From positions 186,001-250,000 of the forward strand of contig NZ_JAFFQY010000022.1 of NCBI RefSeq assembly GCF_017311575.1: DNA of 64,000 bases. Reading direction: 5' to 3'. This DNA comes from Roseococcus thiosulfatophilus. GTDB taxonomy: Bacteria; Pseudomonadota; Alphaproteobacteria; Acetobacterales; Acetobacteraceae. Position 1 is the stretch's first letter, and each line of letters starts with the position of its first letter. A program made the position numbers and the translations under genes. Below the pieces are notes generated by a model. That model ran no database searches and was not told where the DNA came from. It saw only the letters and a list, made by a program, of their open reading frames with translations. Positions 42,323-51,120 of this stretch are shown piece by piece.

Positions 42323-43273
42323 ATGCCCGCCACCCATCGCCTGTCCGCCACGCCCGAGACCATCCGCTGGGGCACCTTCGACGCCAGCTACAAGCCGCTG
42401 ATCGAGGTGGAGAGCGGGGACCTGGTCATTCTCGAATGCGTCTCCGGCGGGCCGGAGGTGATGCCGGACCCGGCCTCGGGGCTGAAGGTGCCGGCGCACC
42501 TGGCCGCCATCCATGCCAGCAACCCGCCGCGCCTCGGGCCGCACATCCTGACCGGCCCCGTCGCCGTGAAGGGCGCCATGCCGGGCGACGTGCTGCGCGT
42601 GGACATCGAGAAGATCGAGCTGGGCTGCGATTGGGGCTTCTGCGGCTTCCGCCCGCTCGGCGGCACACTGCCCGAGGATTTCCCCTACAAGCGCATGCTG
42701 CACATCCCGGTGGACCGCGAGAAGCGCACGGGCCATGTGCCGGTGGGCCCGGGCGTGACCCTGCCGCTCTCGCCCTTCTTCGGCGTGATGGGCGTGGCCC
42801 CCCCGGCCGAGTGGGGTGCCATCTCCACCAAGGAGCCGCGCGCCCATGGCGGCAACCTGGACAACAAGGAGATCGGCGAGGGTGCCACCCTCTTCCTGCC
42901 CGTCCATGCCCCCGGCGCCCTGTTCAGCGCGGGTGACGGCCATGGCGTGCAGGGTGATGGCGAGGTGTGCATCAACGCCCTGGAAATGTGCCTGACGGGG
43001 CATTTCCGCCTGACGGTCGAGAAGGGGATGGACCTCAAATACCCCCGCGCCGAAACCGCCACCCACTTCATCTCCATGGGCATGCACGAGGATCTGGACG
43101 AGGCGATGAAGCGCGCCCTGCGCGAGATGATCGGCTTCATCACCAGCCGCACGAACCTGAGTGCCGCCGATGCCTACCAGTTCTGCTCCCTGGCGGTGGA
43201 TTTCCACGTGACGCAGACCGTGAACGGCGAGAAGGGCGTGCACGGCCTGCTGAAGAAGGGCCTGCTGTTCTGA
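42323..43273 (+). CDS. Acetamidase/formamidase family protein
   Basis: 316 residues of the FmdA/AmdA family. GDLVILECVSGGPEVMP, the central FFGVMGVAPPAEWG, HGGNLDNKEIGEGATLFLPV and LFSAGDGHGVQGDGEVC are conserved features of these amidases. It hydrolyses formamide, acetamide or similar short amides to ammonia and the acid. The start ATG 42323 has GGAGAG eight bases upstream. A Bug-type binding protein lies downstream behind its own sigma-54 promoter, which fits nitrogen-related control. Confidence 0.9.
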   Translation: MPATHRLSATPETIRWGTFDASYKPLIEVESGDLVILECVSGGPEVMPDPASGLKVPAHLAAIHASNPPRLGPHILTGPVAVKGAMPGDVLRVDIEKIELGCDWGFCGFRPLGGTLPEDFPYKRMLHIPVDREKRTGHVPVGPGVTLPLSPFFGVMGVAPPAEWGAISTKEPRAHGGNLDNKEIGEGATLFLPVHAPGALFSAGDGHGVQGDGEVCINALEMCLTGHFRLTVEKGMDLKYPRAETATHFISMGMHEDLDEAMKRALREMIGFITSRTNLSAADAYQFCSLAVDFHVTQTVNGEKGVHGLLKKGLLF

Positions 43274-43291
43274 GACGCTGACGCCACCGGC

Positions 43292-43307
43292 TGGCACAGG
43301 AATTGCT
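43292..43307 (+). promoter_or_regulatory. Sigma-54 (-24/-12) promoter upstream of the Bug protein gene
   Basis: CTGGCAC-AGGAA-TTGCT matches the sigma-54 consensus YTGGCAC-N5-TTGCW, with exactly ten bases between the GG (43293-43294) and GC (43305-43306). Transcription would start near 43318, placing the stem GGCCCGC/GCGGGCC (43320-43337) at the very 5' end of the mRNA, then CTGGAGG and ATG 43364. Such a 5' stem can stabilise mRNA. The activator might be the regulator at 23726-25036 or an NtrC-type protein elsewhere. Confidence 0.62.
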
Positions 43308-43363
43308 GCATTGCAGCATGGCCCGCACTTGCGGGCCAGGTTCCTGTTTCATCTGGAGGTTTC

Positions 43364-44323
43364 ATGCGCCGTCGTTCCCTGCTGGCCCTGCCCGGCCTGA
43401 TTGCCACCCCCGCTTTGGCGCAGGGCGGGTGGCGCCCCGCCTCGCCTGTCCGCTACGTCGTTCCCTTCCCGCCCGGCTCCAGCTTCGACACGGTGGGGCG
43501 CGCGGTGGCGGAGGGCGCGGCCTCGCTGCTCGGCCAGAATGTGGTGGTGGAAAACCGCCCCGGCGCGGGCACGCTTGTCGCCGTGCAGGCGGTGAAGGCC
43601 ATGCCCGCCGACGGGCAGACGGTGCTGATGGTCGCCAACAGCTTCACCGTGAACCAGACGCTGCACCAGCCGCGCCCCTATGACGCCGAGGCGGATTTCG
43701 AACCGTTGGCGCTGCTGGTCTACACGCCGCATGTCTTGGTCTGCCATCCGTCCGTGGCGTCGGATTTCGCCGGCTTCCTGGCGAAGGCGCGGGCGCCGGG
43801 CCGCGGCCTCAGCTTCGGCACCAATGGCCAGGGCACCAGCCAGCACATGGGGCTGGAGCACCTGAAGATCCTGGCCGGGCTGAACGCCGAGCATGTGCCC
43901 TATCGCGGTGTGGCCCCCATGCTGGTGGATTTGCTGGCGGGGCGGGTGGACTACTCCATCGGCAACCTGCCGGACGTGCTGCCCGGGCTGCGCGATGGCC
44001 GCCTGGTCGCGCTGGGCATCGTGAACGCCACGCGCCACGCCATGCTGCCCGAGGTGCCCACCTGCGCGGAGCTGGGCTTCCCCCAGCTTCTCTCCGACAC
44101 CTGGTATGGCGTGGTCATGCCCAAGGGCGCGGCGCCGGCGGTGCGCGAGGCGCTGTCCAACGCCTTCCTCACCTCCATCCGCCGGCCGGAGACGCAGGCG
44201 CGGCTGGGCGCCATCGGCATTGACGTGCTGGCGCAGGGGCCGGACGCGCTGCGGGACCGTATCCGCAGCGACACCGCCACCTACGCCCAGATCGTCCGCA
44301 CCGCGAACCTGACCGCGGGCTGA
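43364..44323 (+). CDS. Bug/TctC family tripartite tricarboxylate binding protein
   Basis: 319 residues. A signal peptide (MRRRSLLALPGLIATPALAQ) is cut near residue 20. VRYVVPFPPGSSFDTVGR, VVVENRPGAGTLVAVQA, HVPYRGVAPMLVDLLAG and YGVVMPKGAAPAVREAL are the family landmarks. No TctA/TctB partner lies nearby. A GGAGG ribosome site is six bases upstream. A sigma-54 promoter lies 57-72 bases upstream and a strong terminator follows, so it is probably a single-gene unit, possibly supplying a carbon or nitrogen source under limitation. Confidence 0.9.
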   Translation: MRRRSLLALPGLIATPALAQGGWRPASPVRYVVPFPPGSSFDTVGRAVAEGAASLLGQNVVVENRPGAGTLVAVQAVKAMPADGQTVLMVANSFTVNQTLHQPRPYDAEADFEPLALLVYTPHVLVCHPSVASDFAGFLAKARAPGRGLSFGTNGQGTSQHMGLEHLKILAGLNAEHVPYRGVAPMLVDLLAGRVDYSIGNLPDVLPGLRDGRLVALGIVNATRHAMLPEVPTCAELGFPQLLSDTWYGVVMPKGAAPAVREALSNAFLTSIRRPETQARLGAIGIDVLAQGPDALRDRIRSDTATYAQIVRTANLTAG

Positions 44324-44329
44324 GACGGG

Positions 44330-44360
44330 GCCGGCGCCCACTCCGGGCGCCGGCTTTCTT
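44330..44360 (+). terminator. Rho-independent terminator after the Bug protein gene
   Basis: GCCGGCGCCC (44330-44339) pairs with GGGCGCCGGC (44345-44354) around a 5-base loop, followed directly by TTTCTT. This is the clearest intrinsic terminator in the window. It lies between the convergent Bug and phoX genes, just before the phoX stop at 44367. Confidence 0.85.
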
Positions 44361-44366
44361 GCGGCG

Positions 44367-46388
44367 TCAGGTCCCGATCACGCCGCCATCGTTCTTCGTG
44401 ATGACGATGGTGGCCGAGCGCGGCAGCCGCCCCTCGCCATCGGGCCAGGTGCTGTTCACGCGCCCCGCGGCGAAGTCCGCCGCCGGGGTGGTGGCGCCGG
44501 GGTGCTGCACGTTCACGAACATGGTGCGGCGGTCCGGCGTGGTGACGACGCCCGTGATCTCCTGGCCGACGGGCCCGGTGAGGAAGCGACGGATTTCGCC
44601 CGTCACGGGGTTGGCGCAGAGCATGGCATTGTTGCCGAAGGGCGCCAGCGCGCCGCGCAGTTGTTCGTTCTCGCCGATATCGGTCTGGATCCAGAGGCGA
44701 CGGTCCGCGTCGAACCACAGCCCGTCCGGGCAGGCGAAGCTGTTGTCGGCCGTCAGCGCCGCGTCGCCGGCCACGCGGCTGTTGTCCTCGGGCCCCGCGA
44801 TCACGAAGAGGTCCCAGGCGAAGCGGGTGGCGGCGTGGTCATCGCCCTCCTCGCGCCAGCGGACGATCTGGCCGAAGGCGTTGCGCGGGCGCGGGTTGGC
44901 GGCGTCCACCTGCGCCTCGGTGCGGCGGCTGTTGTTGGTCAGGGTGAAGTAGACGCGGCCATCCACCGGGTCCACCGCGCCCCATTCCGGCCGGTCCATC
45001 TTGGTGGCGCCCACCGTGTCGGCGGCGAGGCGCGTGTTCACCAGCACCTCGCCCTGGTCCGCGAAGCCGTTAGCCGCGGTCAGCGGGCCCACACCATGCG
45101 CCAGCGGCAGCCATTCGCCAGTGCCGTCCGCGTTGAACTTCGCGACGTAGAGCGTGCCCTCGTCCAGCAGCGCGCCACTCGCGCTGGCAGCCTGGTAGGG
45201 CGCGCGGCTCACGAATTTGTAGATGTACTCAAAGGTGCTGTCGTCGCCCGAATAGGCCACGACCGGCCTTCCCTCGGCCACCGGGCCGAACACCACGCCC
45301 TCATGCGCGAAGCGGCCCAGCGCGGTGCGCTTCACCGGCGTGCTGGCAGGGTCGAAGGGGTTGATCTCCACCACCCAGCCGAAGCCGTTGGGCTCGTTGC
45401 GGTAGTCGGCGGTGGCGTCCGCACCCCGGGTGGTGGCGTCGAAGCGGGCGAATTCATCCGCCCCGCCCCGCGCCTGGTCCCAGTTGTAGCGGGACTGCTG
45501 GACCGGCACGCCATAGCGCGCCTGTTCGCGCGGCCGCTGTTCCGGCTGGGTGCGGTTCACGAAATAGCCGGCCCAGTTCTCCTCGCAGGTGAGGTAGGTG
45601 TTCCAGGGCGTCACGCCATGCGCGCAGTTGTTGAGGGTGCCGCGGGTGCGGGTGCCGTCCGGGCTGTATGTCGTGCGCAGCAGGGCATGGCCGCGCGCCG
45701 GGCCCGCGATCTCCATGGGCGTGGCGGCGGTGATGCGGCGGTTGCGGGGGTCGGCCACCACGTTCCAGGCCCCATCGGTGCCGCGAGCGATACGCACGAC
45801 GGAGACGCCATGCGCGTTGATCTCCTTCAGCGCCTCGTCGGGGTTGCGGGCGCCATCCTCCAGCGGCATGCGGCCCGCGCCGAGGCTGAGGCCGGCGGCG
45901 CGGGCATGCATGAAGCGCGGCTCCACATATTCGTGGTTCAGGACGAGCAGCCCCTCGGTGCTGCTGCCCTGGTCGGGCGACTGGCCCTCGATGGGGAAGA
46001 AATGCATGCCGTCATGGTGCGCGCCGATGGCGCGGCCCTGCTCCTCCCCCGACATCTCGACCAGGGGGCGGCCGGCGCTCCCATCCAGCATGGTGCCCTG
46101 CGGGATCAGCACCTGCGCGGAATAGCCGGGCGGAAGGGTGACGCGGTCCTGCGCCGCGACGGGCACGGGCTGGAAACCGATGGCCGGCTGCGGGCCGGTC
46201 ACCGAGGCCTTGGCGGAACCGGCGGGCAGGAAGCCGGTCATGAAGGCGGCCATGCCGCCCGCCATCCAGCCGCGGCGCGACATGCGCTGGGCGGCGATAT
46301 CGGTGAAGAAGGGGTTGGCGGAAGGGTTGGACAGCGGCTCGTCACCCGCTTCGAGGTCAACAAGGGCGTCGTGCTGGGAGTGGATCAT
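44367..46388 (-). CDS. phoX: PhoX family alkaline phosphatase (DUF839)
   Basis: 673 residues from ATG 46388; ATG 46448 is possible but gives extra N-terminal sequence. The N-terminus has the PhoX pattern NPSANPFFTDIAAQRMSRRG, where a long region precedes the Tat twin Arg at residues 38-39. LNHEYVEPRFMH, NNCAHGVTPWNTYLTCEENW and HEGVVFGPVAEG are further family sites that bind Ca2+/Fe3+. It frees phosphate from organic esters in the periplasm or outside. A possible Pho box lies upstream, and it needs Tat export (tatA is at 36 kb). Confidence 0.9.
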   Translation of the reverse strand: MIHSQHDALVDLEAGDEPLSNPSANPFFTDIAAQRMSRRGWMAGGMAAFMTGFLPAGSAKASVTGPQPAIGFQPVPVAAQDRVTLPPGYSAQVLIPQGTMLDGSAGRPLVEMSGEEQGRAIGAHHDGMHFFPIEGQSPDQGSSTEGLLVLNHEYVEPRFMHARAAGLSLGAGRMPLEDGARNPDEALKEINAHGVSVVRIARGTDGAWNVVADPRNRRITAATPMEIAGPARGHALLRTTYSPDGTRTRGTLNNCAHGVTPWNTYLTCEENWAGYFVNRTQPEQRPREQARYGVPVQQSRYNWDQARGGADEFARFDATTRGADATADYRNEPNGFGWVVEINPFDPASTPVKRTALGRFAHEGVVFGPVAEGRPVVAYSGDDSTFEYIYKFVSRAPYQAASASGALLDEGTLYVAKFNADGTGEWLPLAHGVGPLTAANGFADQGEVLVNTRLAADTVGATKMDRPEWGAVDPVDGRVYFTLTNNSRRTEAQVDAANPRPRNAFGQIVRWREEGDDHAATRFAWDLFVIAGPEDNSRVAGDAALTADNSFACPDGLWFDADRRLWIQTDIGENEQLRGALAPFGNNAMLCANPVTGEIRRFLTGPVGQEITGVVTTPDRRTMFVNVQHPGATTPAADFAAGRVNSTWPDGEGRLPRSATIVITKNDGGVIGT

Positions 46389-46455
46389 GGGGATGCCTCG
46401 TCCTGGCCTGGCGGCGGCAACGCGCCCCGCCTCGCGCCGTTGATCCATGCCCACT

Positions 46456-46496
46456 GTGACGATTGGGCTGCTGGATCCGTGACGAATGCGTGATGA
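46456..46496 (-). promoter_or_regulatory. Possible PhoB binding site (Pho box) upstream of phoX
   Basis: On the minus strand TCATCAC (46490-46496) and TCGTCAC (46479-46485) are direct repeats with starts exactly 11 bases apart, the spacing of Pho-box half sites (7-base repeat plus 4-base spacer). A third TCGTCAC is at 46456-46462, 23 bases further. The consensus half site is CTGTCAT, so the match is moderate, but the GTCA core and position before a PhoX gene support it. Confidence 0.45.
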
Positions 46497-46553
46497 TGTA
46501 TTTGTGGAAGGGGATGGCTTGGGTCGCGGCGCGCGCTGGGGCAGGGTGATGGG

Positions 46554-47501
46554 ATGACCCACACCCTCATCGCCGATCTGGGCGGCACCAATGCCCGCTT
46601 CGCCCTGGCCGAGGGCGGCCGGCATGGCCGCATCATCGCGCTGCGCGTGATGGAGCATGACGGCCCCGCCCCGGCCATCCGCCAGGCGCTGCAACGCCTG
46701 GGCCATGACGGCCCGCTCACGCGGCTGGTCTGCGCGCTGGCCGCGCCCATCGAGGCCGGCCCTATCCGCCTGACCAACGCCCCCTGGGTTCTGGACCACG
46801 ACGCGCTGCAAGCGGACCTCGGGATCAGCCAAGTGGAGTTCCTGAACGACCTGGAGGCCACCGCCTGGTCCCTCCCTGCCCTGGGCAGGGAGGACCTGCG
46901 CACCCTGCATGCGGGCGAGGCGGTGCCGGGCGCGCCACTGCTGGTGGTGGCGCCGGGCACCGGCCTTGGCATGGCGGGAATGGCGGCCGGGCGGGCCATC
47001 GCCACCGAGGCCGGCCACAGCGCCTTCGCCCCCGGTGACGCGCTGGAGGATGCGCTGCTGGCCCATCTGCGCCGCACCCATGGGCCAGTCTCCAACGAGG
47101 ATCTGCTTTCCGGCAGCGGCCTGCCACGCCTCTATGCCACGCTGGCCGACATGCGCGGCGGCAAGCGCAGCCCGAAGAACGCCGCCACCATCGCGGACGC
47201 CGCCCGCGGCGGCGACATATTGGCGCAGGAGGCGGTGGGCGTGTTCTGGCGCGCGCTGGGCGGCTTCTGCGGCGACGCGGCGCTGCTGCTGGGCGCGCGG
47301 GGCGGTGTGTATCTGGCCGGCGGCGCGGCCCAGAAGCTGTTCGACCTGCTGCCGGTCGAGGCCTTCCTGAACCGCTTCCGCGACAAGCCCAAGATGCAGG
47401 CCTATCTCTCCCACATCCCCGTGCATGTCATCATCCATGACCAGCCCGCGCTGATGGGGCTGGCACGGTATGTGGCGCGTGACACAGGAGGCGGCCCGTA
47501 G
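46554..47501 (+). CDS. glk: Glucokinase
   Basis: 315 residues of the proteobacterial Glk type. The phosphate motif is ADLGGTNARFAL at residues 7-18, the glucose site FLNDLEATA near 101, VVAPGTGLGMA near 135 with the next Glu-Ala-Gly-His, and AGGAAQKLFDLL near 260. It phosphorylates glucose with ATP. Its last codons and TAG stop lie inside hairpin 1 of the five-hairpin repeat, so the repeat supplies the C-terminal Gly-Pro. It is divergent from phoX and convergent with the dipeptide importer operon. Confidence 0.9.
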   Translation: MTHTLIADLGGTNARFALAEGGRHGRIIALRVMEHDGPAPAIRQALQRLGHDGPLTRLVCALAAPIEAGPIRLTNAPWVLDHDALQADLGISQVEFLNDLEATAWSLPALGREDLRTLHAGEAVPGAPLLVVAPGTGLGMAGMAAGRAIATEAGHSAFAPGDALEDALLAHLRRTHGPVSNEDLLSGSGLPRLYATLADMRGGKRSPKNAATIADAARGGDILAQEAVGVFWRALGGFCGDAALLLGARGGVYLAGGAAQKLFDLLPVEAFLNRFRDKPKMQAYLSHIPVHVIIHDQPALMGLARYVARDTGGGP

Positions 47502-47576
47502 GGCCGAGCGCCGAACAGGCGCCGCGGCCTATGCCGCGAGCCAAGCGCCCGCAGGGAGCGCCCGGCGCCTGAGGGC
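47491..47576. repeat. Five-hairpin intergenic repeat, copy B
   Basis: Same layout as copy A (20624-20715): GGCCC/GGGCC with loop GTA (47493-47505), GCGCC/GGCGC with loop GAACA (47508-47522), CGCGGC/GCCGCG with loop CTAT (47523-47538), a stem GCGCCC/GGGaGCGC (47545-47561) and GCCC/GGGC (47560-47576). The second and fourth hairpins differ from copy A in sequence but still pair. It overlaps the glk stop and ends one base before the stop of the minus-strand ABC ATPase gene, so it sits at the 3' ends of two convergent units. Confidence 0.7.
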
Positions 47577-47577
47577 A

Positions 47578-48351
<774 letters not shown>

Positions 48352-48355
48352 GCGG

Positions 48356-49183
48356 TCAGTCCTTCAGCCAGGCGGGGTCGCGCTTGAGCGTGGGCAGCTC
48401 GGCGCGGTCGTCGTCAATGCGGGGCAGGCTGTCCAGCAGGCCCTGGGTGTAGGGGTGGGTGGCCTGGCGCAGGTCGCGCGCATGGCGTTCCTCCATCACC
48501 CGGCCGCCATACATGACCAGCACGCGGTCGCAGAAGGAGGCCACGAGGTCGAGGTCATGGCTGATGAAGATCAGCCCCATGCCGCGCTTCGCCACCAGAT
48601 CGTCCAGGATGGCCAGCACCTGCATCTGCACCGTGACGTCGAGCGCGGAGGTGGGTTCGTCCGCGATCAGCAGATCCGGCTCCGGCGCCAGCATCATCGC
48701 GATCATGATGCGCTGGCCCATGCCGCCCGAGACCTCGTGCGGGTAGAGGTTGAACACGCGCTCCGGGTCGCGGATGCGGACGGCCTCCAGCATCTCCATG
48801 GCGCGGCGGCGGGCGCCGGCGCCCTTGTCGCGCACGGCCTCCGCGATCTGCTCGCCCACGCGCATCACCGGGTTCAGCGAGTATTTCGGGTCCTGCATGA
48901 CCAGCGAGATGCGGCTGCCGCGGAGCGCGCGCATCTCGCCCGGGCTGGCCGTCAGCAAATCCTTCCCGTCGAAGCTGAGGCGCTTGGCCTCCACCCGCGC
49001 ATGCGGCGGCAGCAGGCTCAGCACCGAACGGCCGGTGACGGACTTGCCGGAACCGCTCTCGCCCACGATGCCCAGGCGCTCGCGCCCCAGGCTGAAGGAC
49101 ACGCCCCGCACCGCCCGGAAGGGGCCGGTCGGCGTGGGGAAGGTGACGCGGAGGTCCTCGACCTCCAGCAGCGGCTTGCTCAT
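48356..49183 (-). CDS. Peptide ABC transporter ATP-binding protein (DppD/OppD type)
   Basis: 275 residues from ATG 49183, overlapping the permease stop (ATGA). Walker A GESGSGKSVTGR, VMQDPKYSLNPVMRVGEQI, signature VSGGMGQR, Walker B LLIADEPTSALDVT and H-loop ISHD. In the signature, M replaces the more common Q (GGMxQR), as in several family members. With the DppF-type subunit it forms the ATPase pair of a peptide, nickel or glutathione-type importer. Confidence 0.9.
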   Translation of the reverse strand: MSKPLLEVEDLRVTFPTPTGPFRAVRGVSFSLGRERLGIVGESGSGKSVTGRSVLSLLPPHARVEAKRLSFDGKDLLTASPGEMRALRGSRISLVMQDPKYSLNPVMRVGEQIAEAVRDKGAGARRRAMEMLEAVRIRDPERVFNLYPHEVSGGMGQRIMIAMMLAPEPDLLIADEPTSALDVTVQMQVLAILDDLVAKRGMGLIFISHDLDLVASFCDRVLVMYGGRVMEERHARDLRQATHPYTQGLLDSLPRIDDDRAELPTLKRDPAWLKD

Positions 49184-50079
49184 GACTTGCGCGGGTCCAG
49201 AACGTCGCGCAGCCCGTCGCCCAGCAGGTTGAAGGCGAGGCTGACCACGATGATGGCGATGCCCGGGATGGTGGCGACCCACCACTGGTCCAGCACATAG
49301 CGCCGCCCGGCCGAGATCATCGCCCCCCATTCCGCCATGGGCGGCTGCGCGCCGAGGCCGAGGAAGCCCAGGCCGGCCGCGGTCAGGATGATGCCGGCCA
49401 TGTCCAGCGTGACCCGCACCACCAGCGAGGCGACGCAGAGCGGCATGATGTAGGCCCACAGGATGCGCGCCGTCCGCGCCCCCTGCATCCGCGCCACCGC
49501 GATGTAGTCGCTGTTGCGGATGGTGATGGTCTCGGCACGGGCGATGCGCGCATAGGGCGGCCAGGCCGTGAGCGCGATGGCGATGATGGCGTTCTCGATG
49601 CCCGGCCCGAGCGCGGCCACGAAGGCCAGCGCCAGAATCAGGCTGGGGAAGGCCAGGAACACGTCGGTGAGGCGCATCAGCACCGCGTCCACCCAGCCGC
49701 CGAGATAGCCGGCCGCGGTGCCGACCAGCAGGCCGATGGGGGCCGCGATGGCCGCCACCAGCACCACGATCATCAGCGTGATCCGCGCGCCGTAGACGAG
49801 GCGCGAATAGGTGTCGCGTCCGAACTCGTCGGTGCCGAGCCAATGGCCCTGCGTGCCCGGTGGCAGCAGGCGCCGCGCCAGGTCCTGCGCGTAGGGATCA
49901 TGCGTTGCGATCCAGGGCGCGAAGGCGGCCACCACGATCAGCAGCAGCACGATCAGCAGTCCCAGGACGGCCAGCTTGTTCCGCTTGAACTGCAGCCAGC
50001 CGCGATAGAATTGCCCCAGCCGCGCCTGATTGCGCGAGGCGGGGGTGTCGGTGAGGAGTTGTGCGCGCCAGGTGCTCAT
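49180..50079 (-). CDS. Peptide ABC transporter permease (DppC/OppC type)
   Basis: 299 residues from ATG 50079, which overlaps the DppB-type stop as ATGA. The N-terminal helix segment FKRNKLAVLGLLIVLLLIVV is followed by the OppC_N region HWLGTDEFGRDTYSRLVYGAR. The EAA loop is DYIAVARMQGARTARILWAYIMP. About six membrane segments. It pairs with the DppB-type permease to form the channel. Confidence 0.92.
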   Translation of the reverse strand: MSTWRAQLLTDTPASRNQARLGQFYRGWLQFKRNKLAVLGLLIVLLLIVVAAFAPWIATHDPYAQDLARRLLPPGTQGHWLGTDEFGRDTYSRLVYGARITLMIVVLVAAIAAPIGLLVGTAAGYLGGWVDAVLMRLTDVFLAFPSLILALAFVAALGPGIENAIIAIALTAWPPYARIARAETITIRNSDYIAVARMQGARTARILWAYIMPLCVASLVVRVTLDMAGIILTAAGLGFLGLGAQPPMAEWGAMISAGRRYVLDQWWVATIPGIAIIVVSLAFNLLGDGLRDVLDPRKS

Positions 50080-51116
50080 CGCGCCCTCGGGTCCATGAGT
50101 TTGTAGAGCGCGTCCGACAGCAGGTTCAGCCCCACGAAGACGGCGCCCACCACCAGCGTGCCGCCCAGCACCGCGTTCATGTCGGCGGCCAGCAGCGCGG
50201 TGGTGAGGTAGCGGCCGAGGCCAGGCCAGGCGAAGACCGTCTCGGTCAGCACCGCGCCTTCCAGCAGCCGCGCATAAGAGAGCGCGATCACGGTTATCAG
50301 CTGCACGGAGATGTTCTTCAGCGCATGCACCCAGATGATCCGCGCCTCGGACAGCCCCTTGGCGCGGGCAGTGATGACATATTCCTGGCTGAGCTGGTCC
50401 AGCATGAAGGACCGCGTCATCCGCGCGATATAGGCGATGGAGAAATAGCCCAGCACCGCCGCCGGCAGCACCACATGGCTGACGGCGTTCCAGAACACCT
50501 CCCACTCACCGGCGATGGCCGCGTCGATCAGGATCACGCCCGTCACCGGGTCCACGATGCCCTCGAAGAAGACGCCGAGCCGCCCCGGCCCCGAGACCCA
50601 GCCCAGGATGCCGTAGAAGACCAGCAGCCCCATGATGCCCAGCCAGAAGATGGGCACGGAATAGCCTACCAAGCCGATCACGCGCACCAGCTGGTCCGGC
50701 CAGCGGTCCTGGTAGACGGCGCCCGCGATGCCCATGGGCACGCCCAGCACCACGCCGATGATGGTGGCGATGGTCGCCAGCTCCAGCGTGGCCGGGAACA
50801 CGCGGGCGATGTCATCCAGCACCGGCCGGTTCGTCACCAGCGAGGTGCCGAAATCTCCCACCGCCATCTTCTGCACATAGAGCCAGAACTGCCACCACAG
50901 CGGCTGGTCCAGCCCCAGCTCCGCCCGCACCGCCTCATAGACGTCGCGCGGCGCCTGGTCGCCCACCACGGCCAGCACCGGATCGATGGGCACGACCCGG
51001 CCGATGAAGAAGGTGACGGCCAGCAGGCCCAGCAGCGTCAGCGCCACCTGGAGAACGAACTCGCCCCCCCGGCGGGCGCCTCTCAGCGCGCCGGCCCCGC
51101 CCATTGTGGCGCTCAT
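50076..51116 (-). CDS. Peptide ABC transporter permease (DppB/OppB type)
   Basis: 346 residues with six membrane helices. LLGLLAVTFFIGRVVPIDPVL near residue 32, VLGVPMGIAGAVYQDRWPDQ, FWLGIMGLLVFYG, and the EAA loop EYVITARAKGLSEARIIWVHALKN identify the DppB/GsiC group. It begins 4 bases after the stop of the binding-protein gene, so the operon order is binding protein, DppB, DppC, DppD, DppF. Confidence 0.92.
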   Translation of the reverse strand: MSATMGGAGALRGARRGGEFVLQVALTLLGLLAVTFFIGRVVPIDPVLAVVGDQAPRDVYEAVRAELGLDQPLWWQFWLYVQKMAVGDFGTSLVTNRPVLDDIARVFPATLELATIATIIGVVLGVPMGIAGAVYQDRWPDQLVRVIGLVGYSVPIFWLGIMGLLVFYGILGWVSGPGRLGVFFEGIVDPVTGVILIDAAIAGEWEVFWNAVSHVVLPAAVLGYFSIAYIARMTRSFMLDQLSQEYVITARAKGLSEARIIWVHALKNISVQLITVIALSYARLLEGAVLTETVFAWPGLGRYLTTALLAADMNAVLGGTLVVGAVFVGLNLLSDALYKLMDPRAR

Positions 51117-51120
51117 GGTC

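Noticed and set aside
43296-43347. Three-way junction (ACAGGAA/TTCCTGT enclosing two hairpins) as a possible riboswitch before the Bug gene
   Set aside because: The left arm overlaps the -24/-12 elements of a consensus sigma-54 promoter, so transcripts from that promoter would lack it; the promoter reading explains the bases better.
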